In this document: positions 31,543 to 40,097 of the stretch, in pieces
How positions within the stretch are numbered: position 1 is the first letter of the stretch
Layout: every line of letters starts with the position of its first letter
DNA from: an uncultured Lachnospiraceae bacterium
GTDB lineage: Bacteria; Bacillota; Clostridia; Lachnospirales; Lachnospiraceae
Assembly: GCA_910588295.1 (NCBI GenBank)
Contig: CAJUQO010000006.1
Span: 10,758-74,757, forward strand
DNA length: 64,000 nucleotides
Direction of reading: 5' to 3'
Notes under the pieces: model-generated
The model's database searches: none
What the model saw: the letters and a program-made list of their open reading frames with translations, nothing else
Told to the model about the DNA's origin: nothing
Program-made: the position numbers and the translations under genes

Positions 31543-32745
31543 TTGGCCAGAAGATGTGTAATTTGCGAGGGAAGGATTGTCACCGGGCGATGCCAGGATT
31601 GTGGGATGGATTACAGCCGCATGGCGGAGCATAAGTATCGGCTGAACGAGGACTGCGGGTCATACAGTTCGGAGGTCCGGGAACAGAAGAAGGATTATGA
31701 GCGGACTCTTTTGGGGAAGGAAGAGAAGGCTGCGGGCCGGAACGGCGGGAAGACAGGACAGCGGGCAGATGCATCAGGAAACAGACAGGCCGGGAGACCG
31801 TCAGGCAGTAACGGAAACGGCACGAAGAAGCCGCCGGCCGGTTATGGGCGGGCGCAGATGAAAAACGGTGAAACAGGCCGCCGGCCGGTTTCCGTGATCA
31901 AATGGGTTGTGGCCGTGTGGGTCGTCTTGGGAATTTTGTCCGGTATCGTGACAGAGTTTCCGGACTTGTTTTCCGGATTTGGAAAAAAAGCGGAGCAGGC
32001 GGCGGACTGGCTGGATGAAAACACCGGCATAGAGGTAGACATCGGCGATGATCCGGAGGAAGATATGGATTTTGAAGCCTCAGAAAATGAGGCGGCGACC
32101 ACGGAGGGTCTCTATGAGTTTGTGAAGAGCGAGATGCCGGCGGACGGGACAGCATGGTCGGTATTCCTGACGGCGGGGTATTACACGGTCGGTGAAACGA
32201 TCCCCCAGGGAACCTATCAGGTAAGGGTATCGGAGGGCAAGGGCAGCCTCCATGTGGAGGGCAAGGGCAGCCTCCATGTGGAGGACGAGGACAATGCCAT
32301 CTGGTATTACAGTTGGCTGGAGCCCGGGAACGAGGTGGAAGATCTGCGCCTGTATCCCGGCGCCCGGGTAACGGTGGAGGACGGCTGCGAGCTGGAATTT
32401 GAGGCGGAGAACGCCCGGCCGGAGGCGCTTAAGCCCTATGCGGCGGATCCATCTCTGGAGGATGTGGAGGTGTTTGCAGGCGAGGCGTACCTGGTAGGGA
32501 CCGATATTGCTCCCGGCAGGTATGACGTACAGTATGTCCCGGATGGGGACACCGGAATCGCGGATCTTCGGGTGGAAACAAAAGACGGGGATCCGCGGAT
32601 GATTTTTCTCTCCGATTGCGGCCCAGATGAGGGATACCGGGACGTGTTCCACAATCTGACTCTGGCCGAGGGAGAGACCGTGGTGCTGGAGGGGGTCATG
32701 GAAAACGATATGGTTTACCTGCTGCCGGAGCTGGCGTTTCCGTGA
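31543..32745 (+). CDS. Zinc-ribbon single-pass membrane protein with external repeat domain
   Basis: A 400-residue protein starting with a zinc ribbon (CVIC and CQDC, residues 5-20), then a basic low-complexity linker, one TM segment (about 117-138, VIKWVVAVWVVLGILSGIV), and an extracellular part. The external part has two related modules, each with a GYYTVG or AYLVG strand followed by IPQGTYQVRV or IAPGRYDVQY. The GxYxxG...PxGxYxV pattern suggests a tandem beta-sandwich fold. The TTG start has GGAGGAGAG upstream. The role is unknown; perhaps envelope sensing. The first module holds an eight-residue exact duplication. Confidence 0.7.
   Translation: MARRCVICEGRIVTGRCQDCGMDYSRMAEHKYRLNEDCGSYSSEVREQKKDYERTLLGKEEKAAGRNGGKTGQRADASGNRQAGRPSGSNGNGTKKPPAGYGRAQMKNGETGRRPVSVIKWVVAVWVVLGILSGIVTEFPDLFSGFGKKAEQAADWLDENTGIEVDIGDDPEEDMDFEASENEAATTEGLYEFVKSEMPADGTAWSVFLTAGYYTVGETIPQGTYQVRVSEGKGSLHVEGKGSLHVEDEDNAIWYYSWLEPGNEVEDLRLYPGARVTVEDGCELEFEAENARPEALKPYAADPSLEDVEVFAGEAYLVGTDIAPGRYDVQYVPDGDTGIADLRVETKDGDPRMIFLSDCGPDEGYRDVFHNLTLAEGETVVLEGVMENDMVYLLPELAFP
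32233..32280 (+). repeat. 24-bp exact tandem duplication inside the zinc-ribbon protein gene
   Basis: Two identical 24-base units (32233-32256 and 32257-32280) encode EGKGSLHV twice in a row. The absence of any difference suggests a recent slip. Confidence 0.9.
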
Positions 32746-32820
32746 GGGGTATGTGCAGCAGGGTAAAAGCAGTCAGGCCGGCTGCCGGCCATGGCCGCCG
32801 CGGGATGAAAGGAGAAAAAT

Positions 32821-33114
32821 ATGGCAAATGTGATCAGTGACGAGACGATCGAATATGTGGGCATTCTGGCCAAGCTGGAGCTGTCTCCCAAGGAGAAGGA
32901 GGCGGCCAAAAAGGATATGGGCCGTATGCTGGATTATATAGACAAGTTAAATGAGCTGGATACATCGGGCGTAGAGCCCATGTCCCATGTGTTCCCGGTG
33001 CATAATGTATTCCGGGAGGACGTGGTGACGAACGGGGACGACAGGGAGCAGATGCTGGCGAACGCGCCGGAGGCGAAAGACGGGCAGTATCAGGTGCCGC
33101 GGACAGTGGAGTAG
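32821..33114 (+). CDS. gatC: Asp/Glu-tRNA amidotransferase subunit C
   Basis: A 97-residue subunit that wraps between GatA and GatB. The family motif LDYIDKLNELDTSGVEPMSHV (span) is complete. AAAGGAG lies before the ATG. It is the first gene of gatCAB; with gatA nine bases downstream the operon order is the standard one. Confidence 0.95.
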   Translation: MANVISDETIEYVGILAKLELSPKEKEAAKKDMGRMLDYIDKLNELDTSGVEPMSHVFPVHNVFREDVVTNGDDREQMLANAPEAKDGQYQVPRTVE

Positions 33115-33123
33115 GAGGAGAAC

Positions 33124-34620
33124 ATGGATCTATTGCAGGTGACTGCCCTGGAGCTGGGCAGGAAGATCAGGGATAAGGAAATTACGGCTGTGGAGGCCGC
33201 GGAGGCTTCTCTGGCGCAGATACGGAAGGTGGAAGATACGGTACATGCCTATGTGACCGTGGATGAGGAAGGGGCCCTACTGCGGGCCAGACAGGTGCAG
33301 GAGAAGATCGAGGCCGGGGAGCTTGCCGGTCCCCTGGCGGGGGTGCCGGTGGCGGTGAAAGATAATATGTGCACGAAGGGAATGCGCACCACCTGTAGCT
33401 CCCGGATCCTGGAGAATTTTGTGCCCACCTACGATGCGGACGCGGTGGAGCGTCTGGCGGATGCGGGGGCCGTGATCCTGGGGAAGACGAACATGGACGA
33501 GTTTGCCATGGGTTCCACCACGGAGACCTCGGCTTTCGGCGTGACCAGGAATCCCTGGAACCCGGCGCATGTGCCGGGGGGCTCCTCCGGGGGCTCCTGT
33601 GCGGCGGTGGCGGCCGGGGAGTGTTTCCTGGCCCTGGGGTCGGATACGGGTGGATCGATCCGCCAGCCCAGTTCTTTCTGCGGCGTGACGGGTATCAAAC
33701 CCACCTACGGGACGGTGTCCCGGTATGGGCTGATCGCCTACGGATCCTCCCTGGACCAGATCGGCCCGGTGGGCCGGGATGTGGCGGACTGCGCAGCCAT
33801 GCTGGAAGTGCTGGCGGCCCATGACCGCAGGGACAGCACCTCGGTGGCGCGGGAGGATACGGATTTCACAGCGGCCCTTGCAGACGATGTGAAAGGAATG
33901 CGCATCGGTATTTCCCGGGATTATCTGGGGGAGGGCCTGGATCCCGAAGTGCGCCAGGCGGTGCTTGAAGCCGCCCGGGTACTGGAGGATCGGGGGGCCG
34001 TGGTGGAGCAGTTTGATTTAAGCCTGGTGGAATACGCGATACCGGCCTATTATGTCATCGCCTCGGCGGAGGCCAGCTCCAACCTGTCCCGGTTTGACGG
34101 CGTAAAGTACGGCTACCGCTGCGGGGATTACGAGGGGCTTCACAATATGTACAAAAAGACCCGCTCCGAGGGCTTCGGCCCTGAGGTGAAGCGCCGGATC
34201 ATGCTGGGCTCCTTTGTCTTAAGCTCCGGCTATTACGATGCCTATTATCTGAAAGCCCTGCGTACCAAGGCGCTGATCAAAAAAGCCTTTGACGAGGCGT
34301 TTGCCAAATATGACGTGATCCTGGGCCCGGCGGCGCCTTACACCGCGCCGCGGTTGGGCGAATCTTTGAGGGATCCGATCCAGATGTATCTGGGGGATAT
34401 CTATACGATCTCCGTAAATCTGGCCGGCCTGCCGGGCATGACGGTTCCCTGCGGCATGGACGCGAAGGGGCTGCCCATCGGCCTGCAGCTCATCGGGGAC
34501 TGCTTTAAGGAGAAAAATATCCTCCGGGCGGGTTATGCCTTTGAAAGGGCCAGGGGACGGGCGCCTCTGGCGGATGCAGACCGTCTGGCAGCGGAAAGGA
34601 AAGGAGGCGAGGTGAGATGA
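33124..34620 (+). CDS. gatA: Asp/Glu-tRNA amidotransferase subunit A
   Basis: A 498-residue amidase that releases ammonia from glutamine for the correction of Glu-tRNA(Gln) or Asp-tRNA(Asn). The amidase-signature triad is visible as Lys79 (AVKDN), Ser154 (GGSSGGS) and Ser178 (GSDTGGS). The gene begins nine bases after gatC with GGAGGAG and overlaps gatB by four bases (ATGA). Confidence 0.97.
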   Translation: MDLLQVTALELGRKIRDKEITAVEAAEASLAQIRKVEDTVHAYVTVDEEGALLRARQVQEKIEAGELAGPLAGVPVAVKDNMCTKGMRTTCSSRILENFVPTYDADAVERLADAGAVILGKTNMDEFAMGSTTETSAFGVTRNPWNPAHVPGGSSGGSCAAVAAGECFLALGSDTGGSIRQPSSFCGVTGIKPTYGTVSRYGLIAYGSSLDQIGPVGRDVADCAAMLEVLAAHDRRDSTSVAREDTDFTAALADDVKGMRIGISRDYLGEGLDPEVRQAVLEAARVLEDRGAVVEQFDLSLVEYAIPAYYVIASAEASSNLSRFDGVKYGYRCGDYEGLHNMYKKTRSEGFGPEVKRRIMLGSFVLSSGYYDAYYLKALRTKALIKKAFDEAFAKYDVILGPAAPYTAPRLGESLRDPIQMYLGDIYTISVNLAGLPGMTVPCGMDAKGLPIGLQLIGDCFKEKNILRAGYAFERARGRAPLADADRLAAERKGGEVR

Positions 34621-36068
34621 GCAGACAGTATGAAACCGTGATCGGCCTGGAAGTCCATGTGGAGCTGGCAACCAGGACAAAGATCTTCTGCGGCTGTTCT
34701 ACTGCTTTCGGCGGCGCGCCGAACACCCACACCTGCCCGGTGTGCACCGGTATGCCCGGTTCCCTGCCCGTCTTAAATAAGCGGGTGGTGGAGCTGGCCC
34801 TGGCCGTGGGCCTGGCCACAAACTGCCGGATCAACCAGTACTGCAAATTTGACCGGAAGAATTATTTTTACCCGGACAATCCCCAGAATTACCAGATCTC
34901 CCAGCTCTATCTGCCCATTTGCCACGACGGCGGCGTGGAGATCGAGACGGCCGACGGCGGGAAGAAGACCGTGGGTATCCATGAGATTCATATGGAGGAG
35001 GACGCGGGCAAGCTGATCCACGACGAGTGGGAGGATTGTTCCCTGGTGGATTTCAACCGTAGCGGCGTGCCCCTGATCGAGATCGTGTCGGAGCCGGATA
35101 TGCGCGGCGCCGACGAGGTGATCGCCTATCTGGATAAGCTGCGGCTGATCATCCAGTACCTGGGAGCTTCGGACTGCAAGCTTCAGGAGGGCTCCATGCG
35201 GGCCGATGTCAACCTGTCCGTCCGGGAGGCGGGGGCGAAGGAGTTCGGCACCCGCACGGAGATGAAGAACCTGAATTCCTTTAAGGCCATCGCCAGGGCC
35301 ATTGAGGGGGAACGGACCCGCCAGATCGATTTGCTGGAGTCGGGACGGCCGGTGATCCAGGAGACCCGCCGCTGGGACGATGTGAAGGAGTACTCCTATG
35401 CCATGCGATCTAAAGAGGACGCTCAGGATTACCGCTATTTCCCGGATCCGGATCTTGCGCCGGTGGTGATTTCCGACGAGATGATCCGCAGGATCCGTGG
35501 GCAGCAGCCGGAATTCCGGACGGAGAAAAAAGCCCGGTATGTAAAGGAATTCGGCCTGCCGGAATATGATGCGGACATCCTCACCGGAACGAAAAAACTG
35601 GCAGACATTTTTGAAGAGGCCGCGGCAGTGTGCCATAAACCCAAGAAGGTGTCCAACTGGCTGATGGTGGAGACTATGCGGCTTCTGAAAGATCGGGAGA
35701 TGGATGCGGACCGGATCACCTTTTCGCCGGAGCATTTGGCGCAGCTGATCGATCTGGTGGAAGCGGGAACGGTGAACAGTTCCGTGGCCAAGGAAGTGTT
35801 CGAGAAGATTTTTGACGAAGATGTGGATCCGGAGCGGTATGTGGAGGAACACGGCCTGAAAATGGAAAACGACACGGACGCCCTGCGGAAGACCATCGCG
35901 GGGGTGGTGGAAGCCAATCCCCAGTCCGTGGCGGATTACCGGGCAGGCAAGAAGAAGGCCATGGGCTTTTTGGTGGGCCAGGCCATGAAGGCCACCGGGG
36001 GCAAAGCCAATCCGGCTGCCATTAACCAGATCTTGAGAGAGATATTGGAGGAGGAAACATGTGAATAA
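34617..36068 (+). CDS. gatB: Asp/Glu-tRNA amidotransferase subunit B
   Basis: A 483-residue subunit that binds the misacylated tRNA and carries the kinase/transamidase site. It starts YETVIGLEVHVEL, has the Cys pair groups CGCS and CPVC of the zinc site, and the EDAGKLIH and YRYFPDPDL motifs. The C-terminal tail domain (about 330-483) includes KKAMGFLVGQAMKAT. Start ATG 34617 overlaps the gatA stop. Confidence 0.97.
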   Translation: MSRQYETVIGLEVHVELATRTKIFCGCSTAFGGAPNTHTCPVCTGMPGSLPVLNKRVVELALAVGLATNCRINQYCKFDRKNYFYPDNPQNYQISQLYLPICHDGGVEIETADGGKKTVGIHEIHMEEDAGKLIHDEWEDCSLVDFNRSGVPLIEIVSEPDMRGADEVIAYLDKLRLIIQYLGASDCKLQEGSMRADVNLSVREAGAKEFGTRTEMKNLNSFKAIARAIEGERTRQIDLLESGRPVIQETRRWDDVKEYSYAMRSKEDAQDYRYFPDPDLAPVVISDEMIRRIRGQQPEFRTEKKARYVKEFGLPEYDADILTGTKKLADIFEEAAAVCHKPKKVSNWLMVETMRLLKDREMDADRITFSPEHLAQLIDLVEAGTVNSSVAKEVFEKIFDEDVDPERYVEEHGLKMENDTDALRKTIAGVVEANPQSVADYRAGKKKAMGFLVGQAMKATGGKANPAAINQILREILEEETCE

Positions 36069-36117
36069 ATGCAGATACCCCCATTAATTTGAACCGATCC
36101 GGCTGGGGGCTGCACTA

Positions 36118-36329
36118 GTTTATGGCCGGCCCGGACTTCCCCAACAAGCTGCGGGCCGGGAAGGAACAGGATGTACGTCGTGGGTATGCGTGCTCTGGAG
36201 GAGGATATGCGCGCCCTCAATGACTGTGCGCCGGAGTTCTATCCCATCGGAGACTGCATCAGCCCCAGGAACATCGCCGCGGCGGTGACGGAGGGGTATA
36301 TGACAGCGAGAAATATTGGAAGATGCTGA
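36118..36329 (+). pseudogene. Remnant of an Old-Yellow-Enzyme/2-enoate reductase-like gene
   Basis: A short piece reading DFPNKLRAGKEQDVR (36130-36180) is the usual 'ARPFLADPxFPNKxRxG' segment of OYE-family flavoproteins. In another frame 36180-36329 reads MRALEEDMRALNDCAPEFYP followed by IGDCISPRNIAAAVTEGYM, the C-terminal NAD(P)-domain end. Between them more than 200 codons are missing. The frame ends at TGA 36327-36329. Confidence 0.6.
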
Positions 36330-36348
36330 CTCTTTTTGCGGATGTTTT

Positions 36349-36380
36349 GCCCCCGGACCGAGAGGCCGGGGGCGTATTTT
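36349..36380 (+). terminator. Terminator after the gatCAB/OYE remnant
   Basis: GCCCCCGG (36349-36356) pairs with CCGGGGGC (36366-36373), followed by GTATTTTG. The stem is strong; the T run is short. Confidence 0.65.
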
Positions 36381-36446
36381 GTCGAAGGAAATTACCGTAA
36401 AAAAACACACGAATTTCTTTGCAATCTTTGTGAGGGTTTGACAAAA

Positions 36447-36495
36447 ATAATATATCTTGTGGCGAGGACTTGCATATAAACACAAGATGTAGTAT
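36447..36495 (+). promoter_or_regulatory. Two NrdR-box-like sites before nrdD
   Basis: Two 16-base sites resemble the NrdR box (acaCwAtATaTwGtgt): 36447-36462 (ATAATATATCTTGTGG, about 12 of 16) and 36480-36495 (ACACAAGATGTAGTAT, about 13 of 16). They are separated by 17 bases, so roughly three helical turns start to start, as usual for NrdR. The second overlaps the promoter. Confidence 0.55.
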
Positions 36496-36498
36496 AGT
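36470..36498 (+). promoter_or_regulatory. Promoter of nrdD
   Basis: TTGCAT (36470-36475) and TATAGT (36493-36498) with a 17-base spacer that contains most of the second NrdR-box-like site. Repressor binding there would block polymerase. Confidence 0.7.
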
Positions 36499-36645
36499 CT
36501 CTATTACGCTCTACAAAATATTGTGGGCAAAGAGAGAAGCGGGCGGTTCGGTCTGTCTGGATCGTCGTAAGAGGAGAGCCGTCGTATGGCAGCCAGGGGA
36601 GGCGCTGTATGGCCACAGTAAAGACTGTCTTTAGAGGAGTGTAGG

Positions 36646-38823
36646 ATGAAAATTATTAAGAGAAGCGGGGAAGAGATGATCTTTGACGCCAGCAAGATCC
36701 AGGTGGCTGTCATAAAGGCCAATAAAGAGGTGGCGGAGAGCGAACGTCTCGGCGACGACCAGATCGGTGATATCGTGAAGAATGTGGAAGGCATCTGCGA
36801 GAGCCTGAACCGTTCTCCCGGGGTGGAGGAGATCCAGGATATGGTGGAGAACCAGATCATGGGGCAGAAGGCATTCTCGGTGGCCCGGAAGTACATCACC
36901 TACCGTTACAAAAGGGCGCTGGTGCGTAAGTCCAATTCCACCGATGACCAGATCATGAGCCTGATCGAGTGCAACAATGAGGAAGTCAAACAGGAGAATT
37001 CCAATAAAAATCCCATCGTCAACAGCGTGCAGCGGGATTATATGGCCGGGGAGGTCAGTAAGGATATCACCCGCCGTATCCTGCTGCCCCAGGAGATCGT
37101 AGACGCCCATGAGCAGGGGCTGATCCATTTCCACGACGCGGATTATTTTGCCCAGCATATGCATAACTGCTGTCTGGTGAACCTGGAGGATATGCTGCAG
37201 AACGGCACGGTCATCAGCGAAACGATGATTGAGAAGCCCCACAGCTTTGCTACGGCCTGCAACATTGCCACCCAGAGCATCGCCCAGATTGCCAGCTCCC
37301 AGTACGGCGGCCAGAGTATTTCCCTGGCTCATCTGGCGCCCTTCGTCCAGGTCAGCCGTGAGAAATACCGGAAAGCGGTGCGCAGAGAATTTGCGGAGGC
37401 GGGCATAGAGGCCACCGACGAGACCATGGACCAGGTGGCGGAGATGCGGCTGCGCAAGGAAGTGGAGCAGGGTGTTCAGATGATCCAGTACCAGGTGATC
37501 ACCCTGATGACCACCAACGGCCAGGCTCCCTTTATCACCATATTTATGTATCTGGACGAGGTGCCCGAGGGACAGATCCGCGATGACCTGGCCCTGATTA
37601 CCGAGGAAGCGCTTCGCCAGCGGATCAAGGGCATTAAAAACGAGAAGGGCGTGTACATCACCCCGGCTTTTCCCAAACTGATCTATGTGTTGGAAGAGGA
37701 CAATATTACTGAGGGCAGCAAATACTGGTATCTGACCAAACTGGCCGCGGAGTGCACGGCCAGGCGCATGGTGCCGGATTACATTTCCGAAAAAATGATG
37801 CTGCAGTTTAAGGTGGATAAAAACGGCGACGGCCACTGTTACACCTGTATGGGCTGCCGGAGTTTCCTGACGCCTTATGTGGATGGGGACGGAAAGCCTA
37901 AATACTATGGGCGTTTTAATCAGGGTGTAGTTACCATCAACCTGGTGGATGTGGCCTGTTCCGCCGAGGGCGATATGGATAAATTCTGGAAAATTTTCGA
38001 TGAGCGTCTGGCCCTGTGCAAGGAAGGGCTGATGTGCCGCCACAACCGCCTGAAAGGAACTCCCTCGGACGTGGCCCCGATCCTGTGGCAGTACGGCGCC
38101 CTGGCCCGGCTGAAGAAGGGAGAAACCATCGACAAGTTGCTCTACGGCGGTTATTCCACGATTTCCCTGGGGTATGCGGGCCTTTGCGAGTGTGTGCGCC
38201 GTATGACAGGCAAATCCCACACCGACCCTGAGGCGACACCCTTTGCCCTTAAGGTTATGCAGCATATGAACGAGGCCTGCGCGAAGTGGAAGGCCGAGGA
38301 GAATATGGATTTCAGCCTGTATGGCACGCCGCTGGAATCCACCACCTATAAATTCGCTAAATGTCTGCAGAAGCGTTTTGGCGTGATACCCGGCGTGACA
38401 GATAAGAATTATATCACCAATAGCTACCACGTCCATGTGACCGAGGAGATCGACGCTTTCGATAAACTGAAATTTGAGGCCCAGTTCCAGAAACTGTCCC
38501 CGGGCGGCGCCATCAGCTACGTGGAAGTGCCGGATATGAAGGACAATCTGGAGGCGGTGCTCAGTGTGATCCAGTATATCTATGACAATATCATGTACGC
38601 GGAGCTGAATACCAAGAGCGATTACTGTCAGGCCTGCGGCTATGACGGGGAGATCGCGATTGAGCAGGACAAGGACGGCAAGCTGGTATGGGTATGCCCC
38701 AACTGCGGCAATAAGGATCAGTCGAAGATGAACGTGGCCCGCCGTACCTGCGGCTACATCGGCACCCAGTTCTGGAACCAGGGCAGAACCCAGGAGATCC
38801 AGGAGCGGGTACTGCATCTGTGA
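36646..38823 (+). CDS. nrdD: Anaerobic ribonucleoside-triphosphate reductase
   Basis: A 725-residue class III reductase that makes dNTPs without oxygen. It has an N-terminal ATP-cone (1-95, KRSGEEMIFDASKI), the central barrel with NGQAPFITIFMYLDE and CYTCMGCRSFL, a C-terminal four-Cys zinc site (CQACG and CPNCG), and the glycyl-radical loop RTCGYIGTQFWNQGR (about 700-714). NrdG, encoded nearby, generates the radical. The upstream NrdR-type sites predict repression when dATP is high. Confidence 0.98.
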   Translation: MKIIKRSGEEMIFDASKIQVAVIKANKEVAESERLGDDQIGDIVKNVEGICESLNRSPGVEEIQDMVENQIMGQKAFSVARKYITYRYKRALVRKSNSTDDQIMSLIECNNEEVKQENSNKNPIVNSVQRDYMAGEVSKDITRRILLPQEIVDAHEQGLIHFHDADYFAQHMHNCCLVNLEDMLQNGTVISETMIEKPHSFATACNIATQSIAQIASSQYGGQSISLAHLAPFVQVSREKYRKAVRREFAEAGIEATDETMDQVAEMRLRKEVEQGVQMIQYQVITLMTTNGQAPFITIFMYLDEVPEGQIRDDLALITEEALRQRIKGIKNEKGVYITPAFPKLIYVLEEDNITEGSKYWYLTKLAAECTARRMVPDYISEKMMLQFKVDKNGDGHCYTCMGCRSFLTPYVDGDGKPKYYGRFNQGVVTINLVDVACSAEGDMDKFWKIFDERLALCKEGLMCRHNRLKGTPSDVAPILWQYGALARLKKGETIDKLLYGGYSTISLGYAGLCECVRRMTGKSHTDPEATPFALKVMQHMNEACAKWKAEENMDFSLYGTPLESTTYKFAKCLQKRFGVIPGVTDKNYITNSYHVHVTEEIDAFDKLKFEAQFQKLSPGGAISYVEVPDMKDNLEAVLSVIQYIYDNIMYAELNTKSDYCQACGYDGEIAIEQDKDGKLVWVCPNCGNKDQSKMNVARRTCGYIGTQFWNQGRTQEIQERVLHL

Positions 38824-38851
38824 TAGAGAGGGATATTTGTGGCATAAGGCT

Positions 38852-38895
38852 GTCGGGAACGTGGAAGGGCTTCCCGACGGCCGGTTTGTTTTTCC
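38852..38895 (+). terminator. Terminator of nrdD
   Basis: GTCGGGAA (38852-38859) pairs with TTCCCGAC (38871-38878), followed by a GTTTGTTTTT tract up to about 38895. Confidence 0.6.
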
Positions 38896-39108
38896 GTGGG
38901 CAACAGGCTAAGCGGATATGCAGGTATGTCTATGGGGGGGATGGCGGCCGCCACACATTCCGAGACAGGGGAAAAATACGTTGTATATCAGGCCATGTAT
39001 GGACAGGGGGAGACGTATATCCGTCCATATGTGATGTTTGTTTCAAAGGTTGACCATGCAAAATATCCGAGAATAGAACAGAAATATAGATTTGAATTGG
39101 TAAGATGA
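38896..39108 (+). CDS. DUF1653-like protein, N-terminus disturbed
   Basis: The C-terminal 50 residues (THSETGEKYVVYQAMYG, then IRPYVMFVSKV) match the DUF1653 family, small cytosolic proteins of unknown role. The expected N-terminus (a Gly-x-Tyr-x-His-Phe-Lys-Gly-like strand) is not in this frame; a similar FFRGQQAK stretch is in another frame just upstream, and a run of seven G lies at 38934-38940 between them. A frameshift in or near the G run, or loss of the start, is likely. It may be a pseudogene between nrdD and nrdG. Confidence 0.5.
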   Translation: MGNRLSGYAGMSMGGMAAATHSETGEKYVVYQAMYGQGETYIRPYVMFVSKVDHAKYPRIEQKYRFELVR

Positions 39109-39177
39109 CCTGACGTTGGCGTTTCTCAATTGTAGAAATGCCGGCGTATTTTATTTTGGGGAGAGAGGAAACAGGAT

Positions 39178-39717
39178 ATGCACTATGGAAATATAAAAAA
39201 ATTCAGTATTGAGAACGGCGCCGGCGTCCGGGTATCCCTCTTTGTGTCCGGGTGCCGCAACCACTGCGGGAATTGCTTCAGCCCCCAGACATGGAGTTTT
39301 TCTTACGGGGAGCCTTTTACGGAGGCGACGGAGCGGGAGATCCTTGAGGCCCTGTCGCCTTCCCATATCGCGGGGCTGACCGTCCTCGGCGGCGAGCCCT
39401 TTGAGCCGGAAAACCAGCGGGATCTTCTGCCTTTCCTGCGCCGGGTGCGGCAGACGCTGCCGGAAAAGACGATCTGGATTTACACGGGATTTTTGCTGGA
39501 TACGGAACTCCTTGGCGACAGCCGGGGACATGCCCCTGAGACAGAAGAGATCCTGGGGCTGGTCGACGTCCTGGTGGACGGCCGTTTCGAGGAGGATAAA
39601 AAGAACCTGCGCATCCGTTTCCGCGGCTCCGAGAACCAGCGGATCATTGATGTGCCGGAGACTCTGGCGGCGGGAAAGGTGGTGCTGATGGAGGAGTATA
39701 TGAAGGAGCGGGAGTAG
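39178..39717 (+). CDS. nrdG: Anaerobic ribonucleotide reductase activating protein
   Basis: A 179-residue radical-SAM enzyme that abstracts hydrogen from the glycine of NrdD. The 4Fe-4S motif is CRNHCGNC (Cys26, 30, 33), and TVLGGEPFEPEN is the SAM-binding GGE motif. The ATG at 39178 has GAGAGGAA upstream. It is separated from nrdD by the DUF1653-like gene, so it could have been in one operon with it originally. Confidence 0.95.
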   Translation: MHYGNIKKFSIENGAGVRVSLFVSGCRNHCGNCFSPQTWSFSYGEPFTEATEREILEALSPSHIAGLTVLGGEPFEPENQRDLLPFLRRVRQTLPEKTIWIYTGFLLDTELLGDSRGHAPETEEILGLVDVLVDGRFEEDKKNLRIRFRGSENQRIIDVPETLAAGKVVLMEEYMKERE

Positions 39718-39759
39718 AAAGGATTATTACAGGCTTTTGGTGGAAAAAGACAATAAGGA

Positions 39760-40041
39760 AAAGGCCCGGTATATTTGTCCGTGGAGTTCGACAAGCCCGC
39801 GGGGAAATATTCCCCGGGGATGCGCCAGCGGCTGGGCATCGCCCAGGCCATCATGGAAGATCCCTCCTTCCTGATCCTGGATGAACCCATGAACGGCCTG
39901 GATAACCACAATGTGGATAAGATGCGCGGACTGTTTGCCGAACTGCGGGAGGAGAGTAAGACTCTTCTGGTGGTCAGCTACAACCGCAAGGATATAGAGC
40001 TCCTCTGTGACAGTGTATATGACATGAACCGAGGGAGTTGA
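39760..40041 (+). pseudogene. C-terminal remnant of an ABC-transporter ATPase
   Basis: The frame contains the signature region YSPGMRQRLGIAQAI, Walker B LILDEPMNGLD and the switch VSYNRKD (His replaced by Tyr-Asn), as in bacitracin-type BcrA ATPases. The N-terminal half with Walker A is missing, and there is no permease gene nearby. The first start codon (GTG near 39780) lacks a ribosome site. It is a truncated relic directly after nrdG. Confidence 0.7.
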
Positions 40042-40097
40042 CGAAGATCGGAAAAAGAAAATAGTATTACTGACCTGCGTGTCCGTCCTGTCTTTTC

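Noticed and set aside
36631..38817. 728-codon open frame on the minus strand opposite nrdD
   Set aside because: nrdD is certain; the antisense frame has no ribosome site and no recognisable motif.
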